64,000 bases of DNA, taken from Pedobacter insulae. Lineage in GTDB: Bacteria > Bacteroidota > Bacteroidia > Sphingobacteriales > Sphingobacteriaceae. The notes below the pieces were generated by a model, which worked only from the letters and a program-made list of their open reading frames with translations, was not told the origin of the DNA and made no database searches. Of this stretch, positions 35,743-44,640 are shown one piece after another; within the stretch, counting starts at the first letter, position 1, and each line of letters opens with the position of its first letter. Where the stretch lies: contig NZ_FOPP01000010.1 in assembly GCF_900113525.1 (NCBI RefSeq), positions 62,001-126,000 of the forward strand, read 5' to 3'. Both the position numbers and the translations under genes were made by a program.

Positions 35743-38208
35743 ATGGAAAACGTGTTAGAAGAATTATTACCAATAATGGATGTGCAACATGACTGCATTT
35801 TAAGCAGGCAGGGAGATATAACAATTGTATTCAAAGCTGACCTGCCGGAAATATTTACACTGTCCGATCAGGAGTATGAAGCTTTTCATCAGGCATGGAT
35901 CAAGGCCATTAAGGTGCTGCCTAAAAACAGCATCTTCTATAAACAGGATTGGTTTCGTGAAAGCAGGCACAGGCCGGATTTTACAAAAGATGATACCAGC
36001 TTTCTGAGCCGTAGCAGCGAACGCTTCTTTAACGAGCGTCCTTATCTTGACCATAACTGCTATATCATGCTGACTAAAAAACCTGCGGGAAGAAAGATGG
36101 TCACCTCTCTTTTTTCAAGTCTGCTTCGCAGGACAATTGTACCGGAGCAAACGCTTAATGCACAACTGCTGCAAGACTTCTTGGACACCTGCGGCCAGTT
36201 CAGGCGCATCATGGAGGACAGTGGTTTTGTAAAACTAACCCGGATGCATGAGGACGAATTAAGAAGTGAGCGCAGAAAGCTGGGCTTAATTGAGCAGTAC
36301 TTCACACTTGCTGATAACAATGGTGCGTTGCTGACAAAGGACATCGTTTTTGATGAAGGGTTAAAGGTCGGTGATCAATACTGCCAGCTTTACACGCTTG
36401 GGGATGCTGCTGATCTTCCTGCACTCTGTGGAAGCCGGATCAATTACGACAGGTATTCCACAGACCGTACCAAGTTCAGTGTAGGTTTTGCCTGCACGCT
36501 TGGACAGTTGCTGCCTTGTAACCATATCTACAGCCAGTACCTGTTTATTGATGATGCACAGAAGACCATTCAAAAACTGGAAAGCAAGCGGCTTCGCCTG
36601 CAATCGCTATCTGCTTACAGCAGGGAAAACCTGATTGCCCGCGATGCAACCAATGATTTTTTAAACGAGGCGATCAGCCAGCAACGCTTACCTGTAAAGG
36701 CTCATTTCAATGTGATGGTATGGACAGAAGTAAAGGAACAGTTAAAAGAACTGAAAAACATGGTGTCTTCTGCACTGGCCCAGATGGATGCAGTTGCCAA
36801 ACAGGAAACCGTTGGGTCGCCACAGATATTCTGGGCAGGCATTCCCGGCAATGCTGCTGATTTTCCAATGAATGATACGTTTGATACGTTCGTGGAACAG
36901 GCAAGCTGTTTCTTAAATCTGGAGTCAGGTTACCGCTCCTCTTTAAGCCCGATGGGCATCCGTTTGGGAGACCGCTTAACAGGAAAGCCTGTTCATGTGG
37001 ACATTTCAGACGAACCCATGAGAATGGGCATATGCACGAATCGCAACAAGTTTATCCTCGGCCCATCGGGCAGCGGCAAATCGTTTTTTACCAATCATAT
37101 GGTGCGAAGCTATTATGAACAGGGAACCCATATCGTATTGGTTGATGTAGGCCATTCTTACAAAGGGTTGTGCGATATGGTGCATGGTTATTATTTCACG
37201 TATTCTGAAGCAAACCCCATTCGTTTTAACCCATTCTTTATCGGTGAGGGCGATAGCCTGGATACAGAAAAGAAAGAAAGCATAAAAACCCTGCTGCTGG
37301 CATTATGGAAAAAAGATGATGAGGAATTTAAGCGTTCGGAATATGTGGCGCTATCCAATTCGATAAGCGGTTATTATGCGTTGCTGGAAAAGAGGCCGGA
37401 GCTGTTCCCGTGTTTCGATACTTTTTATGAATTTCTGAAAGAGGACTATGTCAACGTGCTCTTGGATGATAAAGTAAAGGAAAAGGATTTTGATGTAGAT
37501 AATTTTCTTTATGTGCTCAGGCCGTATTACAAAGGTGGCGAATTTGACTACCTGCTCAATGCAACTGAAAACCTGAATCTCTTAAAGGAAAGGTTTATCG
37601 TTTTTGAGCTGGATAACATCAAAGACCATCCGATCCTGTTCCCTGTGGTAACCATCATCATCATGGAAGTATTCATCAATAAGATGCGAAAAATGAAAGG
37701 TATCCGTAAGATGATTTTGATCGAAGAAGCATGGAAAGCATTGATGAAAGAAGGCTTTGCAGAGTATATTAAGTACCTGTTCAAAACAGTACGAAAGTTT
37801 TTTGGTGAAGCTATCGTAGTCACGCAGGAAGTCGAAGACATCATTTCCTCCCCTGTAGTAAAGCAGGCCATCATCAATAATTCAGACTGTAAAATCCTGC
37901 TTGACCAGAGCAAGTATCAGAACAAGTTTGATCAGATACAGGAACTGCTCGGGTTGACCGAAAAGGAAAAGGCTTTGGTGCTTTCGGTAAACAAAGCAAA
38001 TGATCCCACAAAACAATACAAGGAGGTTTTTATCAGTTTGGGTGGTATGCTCAGCAAGGTTTATCGCACCGAGGTAAGTCTGGAAGAATACCTCGCCTAT
38101 ACCACAGAACAGACCGAAAAAGTAAAGCTGATGGAGTATGCTGAAAAATTTGGCGGAGACATACGCAAAGGGATTGCTGCAATGGCAGATGATTTACGCA
38201 ATAAATAA
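35743..38208 (+). CDS. traG: TraG-type conjugation ATPase (VirB4-like)
   Basis: This is an 821-residue protein. N-terminal domain residues about 1-400 include DITIVFKADLPEIFTL. The ATPase domain has Walker A GPSGSGKS (about 438-446) and Walker B-like MILIEEAW (about 657-664), then VTQEVEDI and IINNSDCKILLDQSKYQ, all typical of TraG/VirB4 in Bacteroides elements. It powers assembly of the type IV secretion channel and pilus from the inner membrane. In this gene order (E, F, G, I, J, K, M, N) no TraH is identified. The ribosome start is the ATG at 35743 after a weak AAGTGAG sequence. Confidence 0.95.
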   Translation: MENVLEELLPIMDVQHDCILSRQGDITIVFKADLPEIFTLSDQEYEAFHQAWIKAIKVLPKNSIFYKQDWFRESRHRPDFTKDDTSFLSRSSERFFNERPYLDHNCYIMLTKKPAGRKMVTSLFSSLLRRTIVPEQTLNAQLLQDFLDTCGQFRRIMEDSGFVKLTRMHEDELRSERRKLGLIEQYFTLADNNGALLTKDIVFDEGLKVGDQYCQLYTLGDAADLPALCGSRINYDRYSTDRTKFSVGFACTLGQLLPCNHIYSQYLFIDDAQKTIQKLESKRLRLQSLSAYSRENLIARDATNDFLNEAISQQRLPVKAHFNVMVWTEVKEQLKELKNMVSSALAQMDAVAKQETVGSPQIFWAGIPGNAADFPMNDTFDTFVEQASCFLNLESGYRSSLSPMGIRLGDRLTGKPVHVDISDEPMRMGICTNRNKFILGPSGSGKSFFTNHMVRSYYEQGTHIVLVDVGHSYKGLCDMVHGYYFTYSEANPIRFNPFFIGEGDSLDTEKKESIKTLLLALWKKDDEEFKRSEYVALSNSISGYYALLEKRPELFPCFDTFYEFLKEDYVNVLLDDKVKEKDFDVDNFLYVLRPYYKGGEFDYLLNATENLNLLKERFIVFELDNIKDHPILFPVVTIIIMEVFINKMRKMKGIRKMILIEEAWKALMKEGFAEYIKYLFKTVRKFFGEAIVVTQEVEDIISSPVVKQAIINNSDCKILLDQSKYQNKFDQIQELLGLTEKEKALVLSVNKANDPTKQYKEVFISLGGMLSKVYRTEVSLEEYLAYTTEQTEKVKLMEYAEKFGGDIRKGIAAMADDLRNK

Positions 38209-38222
38209 CAAAGGAGGTTGAT

Positions 38223-38900
38223 ATGAAGAAGAAGATTTTATTGGTGGTGATGATCGTATTGATGGGAACGTTCGGACATGTGAAACAGGCACACGCATTC
38301 CCTCTTTTTGAGATCATCCGTCAGGCTATTATCAAGGCTGTTAAGGCAGCCGATCTGGCGATCCAGCGGGAACAGAATAAGGTAATCTGGTTGCAGAATG
38401 CACAGAAGGTATTGGAAAATACAATGAGCAAACTCAAACTGGACGAGATCAGTAACTGGACTGAAAAACAAAAAGAACAGTACCGTAAATATTATGATGA
38501 ACTGTGGCGGGTAAAAGCAATGATCAGCTATTATAAACGTATCCGGGAGGTCACACAAAAACAGGTCATGCTGGTGAAAGAGTTTGAGCGTACATGGAAA
38601 CTGCTTAAAAGCGATAAGCATTTTAAGCCCGAAGAAATTATTTACATGGGCAAAGTATATGCGGGTATGCTTGCCGAAACAATAAAGAATGTAGATCAGA
38701 TGATGCTCATTGTAAACAGTTTTAAAACCCAGATGAGCGATGCTAAACGGCTGGAACTAATCAACGCTGCTGCTGACCGGGTCGATACGAACTATGATGA
38801 CCTGCGCCAGTTCAATAAAGAAAATGCGATGCTGAGCCTCAGCCGTTCGAAGTCTGATCATGACAGGGCATTTGTGAAACGGCTTTACGGAATAAAATAA
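38223..38900 (+). CDS. traI: TraI-like exported conjugation protein (paralogue 1 of 3)
   Basis: This 225-residue protein has a signal peptide (KKKILLVVMIVLMGTFGHVKQAHA) and a helical, charged mature part containing WLQNAQKVLENTMSKLKL. Its last third (FKPEEIIYMGKVYAGML to NAMLSLSR) aligns with the ends of the two next genes, notably MSDAKRLELI against MSDDERLKAI. It therefore seems to be one of three tandem paralogues. Proteins here are usually named TraI in Bacteroidota elements. A role as a VirB5-like periplasmic or surface part of the channel is plausible but not shown. It starts 14 bases after TraG. Confidence 0.8.
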   Translation: MKKKILLVVMIVLMGTFGHVKQAHAFPLFEIIRQAIIKAVKAADLAIQREQNKVIWLQNAQKVLENTMSKLKLDEISNWTEKQKEQYRKYYDELWRVKAMISYYKRIREVTQKQVMLVKEFERTWKLLKSDKHFKPEEIIYMGKVYAGMLAETIKNVDQMMLIVNSFKTQMSDAKRLELINAAADRVDTNYDDLRQFNKENAMLSLSRSKSDHDRAFVKRLYGIK

Positions 38901-38920
38901 CAAACTGAATAATTAAAAAA

Positions 38921-39571
38921 ATGAAACGTGTAATCACCATACTATGTATGCTGGCCGGTTTGCTGTCAACTTATGCCAAAGCTCAGACACCTGATGAATG
39001 GATAAACCAGAAGGCCACGCAAAAGAAATACCTGCTGGAGCAGATTGCTGCCCTTCAGGTTCAGATCGGCTATATCCAAAAGGGTTACAAAATAGCCAAA
39101 GATGGTTTGGACTTTATCAGTAAGGCTGCAAAAGGAGAGTTTGACCTGCATAATGCCTTTTTTATTTCACTGAAAAATGTAAACCCGCTGGTCCGTAAAT
39201 ATCCGCAGGTTGCCGGTATTACCGGCTTACAGGCAGCCATGCTGAAAAGCCAGGCCACCTTTAAGAAACAGCTTGATGAGTCAGGCAATCTCACTGCTGA
39301 AGAAACCACCTATGTGAATCAGGTTTTTGAACGGATACAGAAAGACTGCGACCAGGTTCTTGATGAACTGAAAACAGTAACCACTTCCAATAAACTGGAG
39401 ATGAAAGATGATGAACGCATTGCCAGGATCAATGCCCTTTATAAACGGATGCAGCAAAACTACCTGACCACTGAAAGTTTCGGAAATGTTGCTATCCGGT
39501 TGGCCATATCAAGAAGAAATGAGAAAAAGGCTATTGAAAACAGCAGGATTTTAAACGGGTTAAAAAAATAA
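38921..39571 (+). CDS. Exported conjugation protein (paralogue 2 of 3)
   Basis: This 216-residue protein has a signal peptide MKRVITILCMLAGLLSTYAKAQ. The mature part is helical, with QIGYIQKGYKIAKDGLDF and FDLHNAFFISLKNVNPLVRKYP (about 45-90). These match KGYEIVSKGYGTVRD and FNIHKNFLDALYAVSPQVRKYR in the following gene. The C-terminal MKDDERIARINALYKRMQ also matches both neighbours. Databases sometimes label this family TerB-like, which I consider doubtful. It lies 20 bases after the TraI-like gene and 4 bases before paralogue 3. Its function within the transfer machine is unknown. Confidence 0.75.
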   Translation: MKRVITILCMLAGLLSTYAKAQTPDEWINQKATQKKYLLEQIAALQVQIGYIQKGYKIAKDGLDFISKAAKGEFDLHNAFFISLKNVNPLVRKYPQVAGITGLQAAMLKSQATFKKQLDESGNLTAEETTYVNQVFERIQKDCDQVLDELKTVTTSNKLEMKDDERIARINALYKRMQQNYLTTESFGNVAIRLAISRRNEKKAIENSRILNGLKK

Positions 39572-39575
39572 GAAT

Positions 39576-40211
39576 ATGAAAAATTTAAAGGTTATCGCCC
39601 TGCTTTTTATTGCAATGGGCAGTATCGGAAAAGTTAATGCGCAAGCGGATGAAATTGCACAACTGGCCCTGAACATAGAGAAGCTGGCCCAGTTCAAACA
39701 GATACTTACCGATCTTAAAAAAGGCTATGAGATTGTGAGCAAGGGATATGGAACGGTAAGGGATATTTCGGAAGGCAATTTTAATATTCATAAGAATTTT
39801 CTTGATGCGCTGTATGCTGTGAGTCCGCAGGTACGCAAGTACCGAAGGGTGGCAGAGATTATCGAATACCAGATCATATTGATCAAGGAGTATAAAGCGG
39901 CTTTTGCAAGGTTTAAAAAAACAGATGTATTCAGCCCTGATGAAATTGCTTATCTGGCAAGTGTCCATGAAAGGTTGTTTAAAAGCAGCCTGCGCAATAT
40001 TGAAGAACTGACCATGATTATGACGGCAGGCCAGTTGCGCATGAGTGATGATGAAAGGTTGAAGGCAATAGATGCAATCTATGCAGATATGGAAGATAAG
40101 GTGATGTTCCTGCGCTACTTTAATAACCAGACCACGGTGCTTGCGCTGCAAAGGGAAAAAATACAGCATGACATACGCCTTTCTCAAAAAGCAAACGGAT
40201 TAAACAAATAG
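39576..40211 (+). CDS. Exported conjugation protein (paralogue 3 of 3)
   Basis: This 211-residue protein has a signal peptide KNLKVIALLFIAMGSIGKVNAQ and a helical mature domain. The segment FNIHKNFLDALYAVSPQVRKYRRVAEI is the counterpart of the one in paralogue 2. FSPDEIAYLASVHERL and MSDDERLKAIDAIYADM are counterparts of the end of the TraI-like protein. It lies 4 bases after paralogue 2 and 2 bases before TraJ, so it is clearly in the transfer operon. The three related proteins may form a hetero-oligomer of the secretion channel; this is an inference. Confidence 0.75.
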   Translation: MKNLKVIALLFIAMGSIGKVNAQADEIAQLALNIEKLAQFKQILTDLKKGYEIVSKGYGTVRDISEGNFNIHKNFLDALYAVSPQVRKYRRVAEIIEYQIILIKEYKAAFARFKKTDVFSPDEIAYLASVHERLFKSSLRNIEELTMIMTAGQLRMSDDERLKAIDAIYADMEDKVMFLRYFNNQTTVLALQREKIQHDIRLSQKANGLNK

Positions 40212-40213
40212 AT

Positions 40214-41419
40214 ATGATGAAAGCAAAATTTGGAGCCGTAATGATTACGGCAATAGGGATGCTATTACCTGGAATCTGTGCTGCACAAGGCGTAGCAAAT
40301 GAAATAAATGGACTTCATGGGGTGCTCGAACAACTGTACGATGAGATGCTGCCGCTTTGTAGCAGGCTGATTGGCGTAGGCCAGGGAATAGCAGGCTTTG
40401 CAGCACTCTGGTATATCGCATCCCGAATCTGGAAGCACCTTGCAAACGCTGAAGCAATAGATTTTTATCCGTTGTTAAGGCCGTTTGGTATTGGTTTATG
40501 CATCCTGTTTTTTCCTGCGGTGATCGGTGTCATTAATGGTGTGATGAAGCCCACCGTTTCAGGAACTGCGGCTATGGTTGAAGGGTCTAACAATGCCATC
40601 AAACTGCTGCTGAAACAAAAAGAGGAAGCACTTAAAAAAACCAGCAAATGGCAGATGTATGTCGGCCCGGATGGAAACGGAAACCGTGAAAAATGGTATA
40701 AGTACACCTACGGGGATGAGGAGGAAGGCTGGGTGGAAGGCGTTGGAAACGATGTGCGGTTCGCTACAGAAAAGATGGCCTATGGGTTTAGAAATGCAGT
40801 AAAAAATGCGATAAGCCAGGTGCTTGAAATTTTGTTTGAAGCCGCTTCGCTTTGCATCAATACACTTCGTACATTCCAGTTGATCGTACTTGCCATACTT
40901 GGCCCGCTGGTATTTGGCCTTGCGGTCTTCGATGGTTTTCAGCACACGCTTACCGTATGGCTTGCCCGGTACATCAACATCTTTTTATGGCTTCCCGTTG
41001 CAAATATCTTCGGGGCTGTCATCGCCAAAATTCAGGAGAATATGATCAAGATGGACATCAGGCAGGTCGAAGCTGCCGGAGATACTTTTTTTAGCGCCAC
41101 CGACATCGGGTATCTCATATTTCTGGTCATCGGCATTGCAGGTTACTTTACTGTTCCTTCAGTGGCAAACTACATAGTACATGCAGCAGGTGGCGGTGCA
41201 TTGCAGCAAAAAGTAACCAATGCATTCAGTTCAGGTACCAGCAGCATTACAGGTGCGGCCGGAGCTACTGCCGGTAATATCATGCATGCAGATAAATTTC
41301 TTAATGAGGGCCTCAGCGGCCAGGCTACCGGAAAGGGCATGGCAGGTTCGATGGGTAATGCATTAGGCTACGGAGGCAGCTATGTACATGATAAGCTCTC
41401 AGGCAATAAAAATTCATAA
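40214..41419 (+). CDS. traJ: TraJ-type conjugation membrane protein (VirB6-like)
   Basis: This is a 401-residue protein. A signal-like start (MITAIGMLLPGICAAQG) is followed by several membrane helices at about 50-75, 92-115, 205-260 and 298-322, and a glycine- and serine-rich C-terminus with GYGGSYVHDKLSG. Segments such as ILGPLVFGLAVFDGFQHTLTVWLARYINIFLWLPVANIF match the TraJ family of Bacteroides elements, a polytopic VirB6-type channel component. The start could be either of two adjacent ATGs (40214 or 40217). It follows paralogue 3 by 2 bases. Confidence 0.92.
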   Translation: MMKAKFGAVMITAIGMLLPGICAAQGVANEINGLHGVLEQLYDEMLPLCSRLIGVGQGIAGFAALWYIASRIWKHLANAEAIDFYPLLRPFGIGLCILFFPAVIGVINGVMKPTVSGTAAMVEGSNNAIKLLLKQKEEALKKTSKWQMYVGPDGNGNREKWYKYTYGDEEEGWVEGVGNDVRFATEKMAYGFRNAVKNAISQVLEILFEAASLCINTLRTFQLIVLAILGPLVFGLAVFDGFQHTLTVWLARYINIFLWLPVANIFGAVIAKIQENMIKMDIRQVEAAGDTFFSATDIGYLIFLVIGIAGYFTVPSVANYIVHAAGGGALQQKVTNAFSSGTSSITGAAGATAGNIMHADKFLNEGLSGQATGKGMAGSMGNALGYGGSYVHDKLSGNKNS

Positions 41420-41438
41420 CGTAAAGCAAGGCAATATT

Positions 41439-42059
41439 ATGTTCAGGAAAACAAAAAATATAGATACAGCATTCAGACACATCAGGGCATTCTCCCTTGT
41501 GGTCATCATTACCAGTGCGATCATTTGCTGCTATGCAATATACAAGAGTTTCAAACTGGTATTTACCATGCAGGAAAAAGTGTATGTGCTTGCAAACGGT
41601 AAAGCATTGGAAGCTTTTGCTTCTGAAAGAAAGGACAACATCCCGGTTGAAGCAAGGGATCATATCCGGACGTTTCACCGGTTATTTTTCAATCTTGATC
41701 CGGATGATAAGCTGATCAAAGAGAATATTGGCAAGTCTTTGTACCTGGCCGACCAAAGTGCCAAACGGGAGTATGACAACCTAAAGGAAAAAAGCTATTA
41801 CAGCAATATCATTTCCGGAAACGTAAGCCAGATCATCAGGGTAGACAGTATACTGATTAACGTAGATACGCACCCGTACCTGTTCCGGTGCATTGCTAAA
41901 CTGGAAATCATCCGGTCTACAAGTATTGTACAGCGCAACCTGGTTACCGAAGGCTACCTGCGAAACATCAACCGCTCTGACAATAATCCCCATGGCTTCC
42001 TGATCGAAAACTGGAAGATTATAGCAAACAATGATGTAGAAATTAAACAACGTCAATAA
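41439..42059 (+). CDS. traK: TraK-type conjugation protein (VirB8-like)
   Basis: From the ATG at 41439 the protein has 206 residues starting MFRKTKNIDTAFRHIR; a longer frame to 41382 overlaps TraJ. One membrane helix at about 15-38 (SLVVIITSAIICCYAIY) is followed by a periplasmic domain with AKREYDNLKEKSYYSNIISGNV, typical of TraK of Bacteroides elements, and it ends with a conserved-looking NPHGFLIENWKIIAN. TraK is the VirB8-type scaffold of the channel. Its stop overlaps the next start in a TAATG arrangement. Confidence 0.93.
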   Translation: MFRKTKNIDTAFRHIRAFSLVVIITSAIICCYAIYKSFKLVFTMQEKVYVLANGKALEAFASERKDNIPVEARDHIRTFHRLFFNLDPDDKLIKENIGKSLYLADQSAKREYDNLKEKSYYSNIISGNVSQIIRVDSILINVDTHPYLFRCIAKLEIIRSTSIVQRNLVTEGYLRNINRSDNNPHGFLIENWKIIANNDVEIKQRQ

Positions 42060-42436
42060 TGGAAACACAAAAAAGAAAGCTGGCAGATTGGCTCAGGACA
42101 CAATCTGAAAAGCAGGCACCCCGCACGCGAAAAATCATCCTGTTCAGTATCGCACTGTTTTTATGTGCGTATGCTGTCGGGCTCATCCTTGGCGCTATAA
42201 GCTATGAGTTTCAAAAACCGGCAGGCATAAGCAAAGCTGCTGTGTTGAGATCTGATCCGGATGTACCAATGAAGAACAGAAGTACGTCATGGTATATCTC
42301 AAAATTCCGGTACCACATGGACAGCCTGAGCAAAACTTCGGCAGGTAGAATCCAAAGGGATAGTATTCTTCAAAGGCATCCGGGAATCATGGATACGATT
42401 GCCATGCTCGAACAAATAATTAATCACTCTAAATAA
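42059..42436 (+). CDS. TraL-position single-pass membrane protein
   Basis: The protein has 125 residues, with a cytoplasmic basic start (KRKLADWLRTQSEKQAPRTRK), one membrane helix at about 28-48 (ILFSIALFLCAYAVGLILGAI) and a periplasmic remainder that ends DTIAMLEQIINHSK. The stop of TraK and this start overlap in TAATG, so translation is coupled. It sits between TraK and TraM, where TraL is found in other elements, and has matching size and topology. The sequence itself gives no motif, so I leave the symbol blank. Confidence 0.7.
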   Translation: METQKRKLADWLRTQSEKQAPRTRKIILFSIALFLCAYAVGLILGAISYEFQKPAGISKAAVLRSDPDVPMKNRSTSWYISKFRYHMDSLSKTSAGRIQRDSILQRHPGIMDTIAMLEQIINHSK

Positions 42437-42443
42437 TATCATT

Positions 42444-43709
42444 ATGGTACAACAAAATCAAAAAATCGAAAAGCAGCGTAGGATGCTGTTTGCTTTTCCT
42501 GTCCTTGTCCTTCCTTTCATCACGCTTATTTTTTGGGCGCTTGGTGGCGGTAGTGGCAATCAGGTACAAGGCAAGGTGAATCCTGCCGGATTTAATGCAG
42601 AATTGCCAGGGGCAAAAAACAAGGAAGAACCGCTTGACAAAATGGGTTTCTACACCCAGGCAGAAAAGGATGCACTGGAAAAGGAAAAGCAGCAAAAGAA
42701 TGACCCTTATTACAATGCTGAGCCTGATAGCCCTGAAACACTTTTGACAAATGAATCCTTCGCACCCATAACGAAGAACAGTTCTGCCCGCGTTTCAGAT
42801 GGCGGTTCTTATGATCCCGATGAAAAGCAGGTGTATGAGAAACTGAACCAGTTGCAACGTGCGATAAACCAGCCGCCCGAAACCATCACTCCACCCATGG
42901 CTTCAAATAACATGGCCGGAAATCAGGTGGTAGAAGGAGACCTTAAACAGTTACAGGATATGATGGATCGCATGAACAACAGCACAGCACAGGAAGACCC
43001 ACAGATGAAACAGGCTGGTGACCTGCTTGAAAGCATACTGGATCTCCAGCATCCGGAAAGGGTTCAGCAACGCATCAAAAAAGCATCGGAAGAAAACCGT
43101 GGCAATGTGTATGCTGTCTCCGCCTCCCAATCCGAAGAGCCTATTGGTTCATTGGGAGAAAATCAGTCTTCGCAACTTTTTGCTTCTAATGGTTTCTTTG
43201 GTTTGGATAACCCCGGAACGCAATTAAACGCAAGTGGCAATACTGCAATCAATGCTGTTGTACACGAAACACAGACATTGGTGAATGGAAGCACGATAAA
43301 GCTTCGCCTTATTGATCCGGTATATATCAATGGTGTGTTCATTCCAAAAGATCAGTTTGTGTTCGGGGTTGTTAGCCTGAGCGGAGAAAGATTGAATATC
43401 ACCATTACAAGCATCAGAAATAATAACCAACTTTTTCCGGTGGAGCTTAATGTTTACGATATGGATGGGCTTGCCGGAATTTATATCCCCGGAGCGATCA
43501 CAAGGGATGTCGCCAAACAGGGTGGTGAGCGTTCCATTCAGGGATTTAGTATGGCTTCGCTCGATCCTTCGCTTGGTGCACAGGCAGCCAATGCGGGCAT
43601 GGAGATTACCCGAAACCTGTTAAGCAAAAAAATCAAGCTGGTGAAAGTAATGGTGAAGGCCGGCTATCGGATTATGCTGCTTGATGAGAAGCAGAACAAA
43701 AACAAATAA
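42444..43709 (+). CDS. traM: TraM-type conjugation protein (VirB10-like)
   Basis: This is a 421-residue protein. It has a short cytoplasmic start (QQNQKIEKQRRML), a membrane helix at about 14-32 (FAFPVLVLPFITLIFWALGGG) and a long low-complexity linker rich in N, P and Q (about 35-250). The C-terminal beta domain has AVVHETQTLVNGSTIKLRL, then INGVFIPKDQFVFGVVSLSGERLNI (about 270-320), as in TraM of Bacteroides elements. This VirB10-like protein spans inner to outer membrane. It follows the TraL-position gene by 7 bases. Confidence 0.93.
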   Translation: MVQQNQKIEKQRRMLFAFPVLVLPFITLIFWALGGGSGNQVQGKVNPAGFNAELPGAKNKEEPLDKMGFYTQAEKDALEKEKQQKNDPYYNAEPDSPETLLTNESFAPITKNSSARVSDGGSYDPDEKQVYEKLNQLQRAINQPPETITPPMASNNMAGNQVVEGDLKQLQDMMDRMNNSTAQEDPQMKQAGDLLESILDLQHPERVQQRIKKASEENRGNVYAVSASQSEEPIGSLGENQSSQLFASNGFFGLDNPGTQLNASGNTAINAVVHETQTLVNGSTIKLRLIDPVYINGVFIPKDQFVFGVVSLSGERLNITITSIRNNNQLFPVELNVYDMDGLAGIYIPGAITRDVAKQGGERSIQGFSMASLDPSLGAQAANAGMEITRNLLSKKIKLVKVMVKAGYRIMLLDEKQNKNK

Positions 43710-43733
43710 TTCAATTTAATAAAACATAAAAGT

Positions 43734-44579
43734 ATGAAAAATTTCAAATCATTATTGGCCTTCGCAGTTGTGCTGTTCACACTGCACGGCAATGCTCAGG
43801 AGCTGACCTTTGCAACGGATACGAAATCCAGAATTGAACCTCTTCAATTGGCTATTTCCTATCAGAAGACAACAAACCTGATCTTTCCCTATGCGATTAA
43901 AAGTGTAGACCGTGGAAGTGCCGAGGTATTGGTTCAAAAAGCAAAAGGGGTTGAGAATGTATTGCAGTTAAAAGCTGCTAAGGATAGCTTCAAAGAAACA
44001 AACCTTTCTATCATTACAGCAGACGGATCATTGTATTCATTCGTGTTGCATTTTGCACAGCAGCCTACCACGCTCAATCTGGAACTTGCCGATAAACCAA
44101 TGGGCTATGAACCGGTTGCAATTTTCACAAGGGAGCATGATAACCAGCAGAAGATACTCACTGCATCTGAATACGTTTCAGGGAAACTAAAATCAATAAG
44201 AGGGCCAAGAGATAATAAGTTTAGCGTAGGCATGGGATTGAACGGGCTTTACATTAAAGATAACATCATGTATTACCAGTTGGAACTTCGTAACAAAAGT
44301 AATATCAGTTATGATATAGAGCAACTGCGTTTCTTTATCCGTGATAAGAAAAAAAGTAAGCGCACTGCGTCCCAGGAACTGGAGCAAACCCCATTGCACA
44401 TTCATGGGAATGTAACTATACTTCATCAGCAATCAACACAGTACCTCGTTATCGCCTTACAGAAGTTTACCATTCCCGATAAAAAGGAGTTGATTATTCA
44501 GCTCATGGAAAAAAATGGTGGACGGCATTTAACACTGAGATTAAACAACAAGCATCTGATGCGTTCCGTCTCTTTCTGA
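43734..44579 (+). CDS. traN: TraN-type conjugation protein (DUF4138, VirB9-like)
   Basis: This 281-residue protein has a signal peptide MKNFKSLLAFAVVLFTLHGNAQ. The mature part has LAISYQKTTNLIFPYAIKSVDRG (about 37-59), a hallmark of TraN/DUF4138, with further match at GLNGLYIKDNIMYYQLELRNKSNISYDIEQLRFFIRDKKKSKRTA. It is an outer-membrane-associated component partnering TraM. It follows TraM by 24 bases. The TraO, TraP and TraQ genes that often follow TraN are not seen here; the next frame is an accessory protein. Confidence 0.93.
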   Translation: MKNFKSLLAFAVVLFTLHGNAQELTFATDTKSRIEPLQLAISYQKTTNLIFPYAIKSVDRGSAEVLVQKAKGVENVLQLKAAKDSFKETNLSIITADGSLYSFVLHFAQQPTTLNLELADKPMGYEPVAIFTREHDNQQKILTASEYVSGKLKSIRGPRDNKFSVGMGLNGLYIKDNIMYYQLELRNKSNISYDIEQLRFFIRDKKKSKRTASQELEQTPLHIHGNVTILHQQSTQYLVIALQKFTIPDKKELIIQLMEKNGGRHLTLRLNNKHLMRSVSF

Positions 44580-44640
44580 TTTTAAGTATTGTATTTGGAA
44601 AATATGAAGTTCTGAGGAGAGCATCTTTAAACGGTGAACT

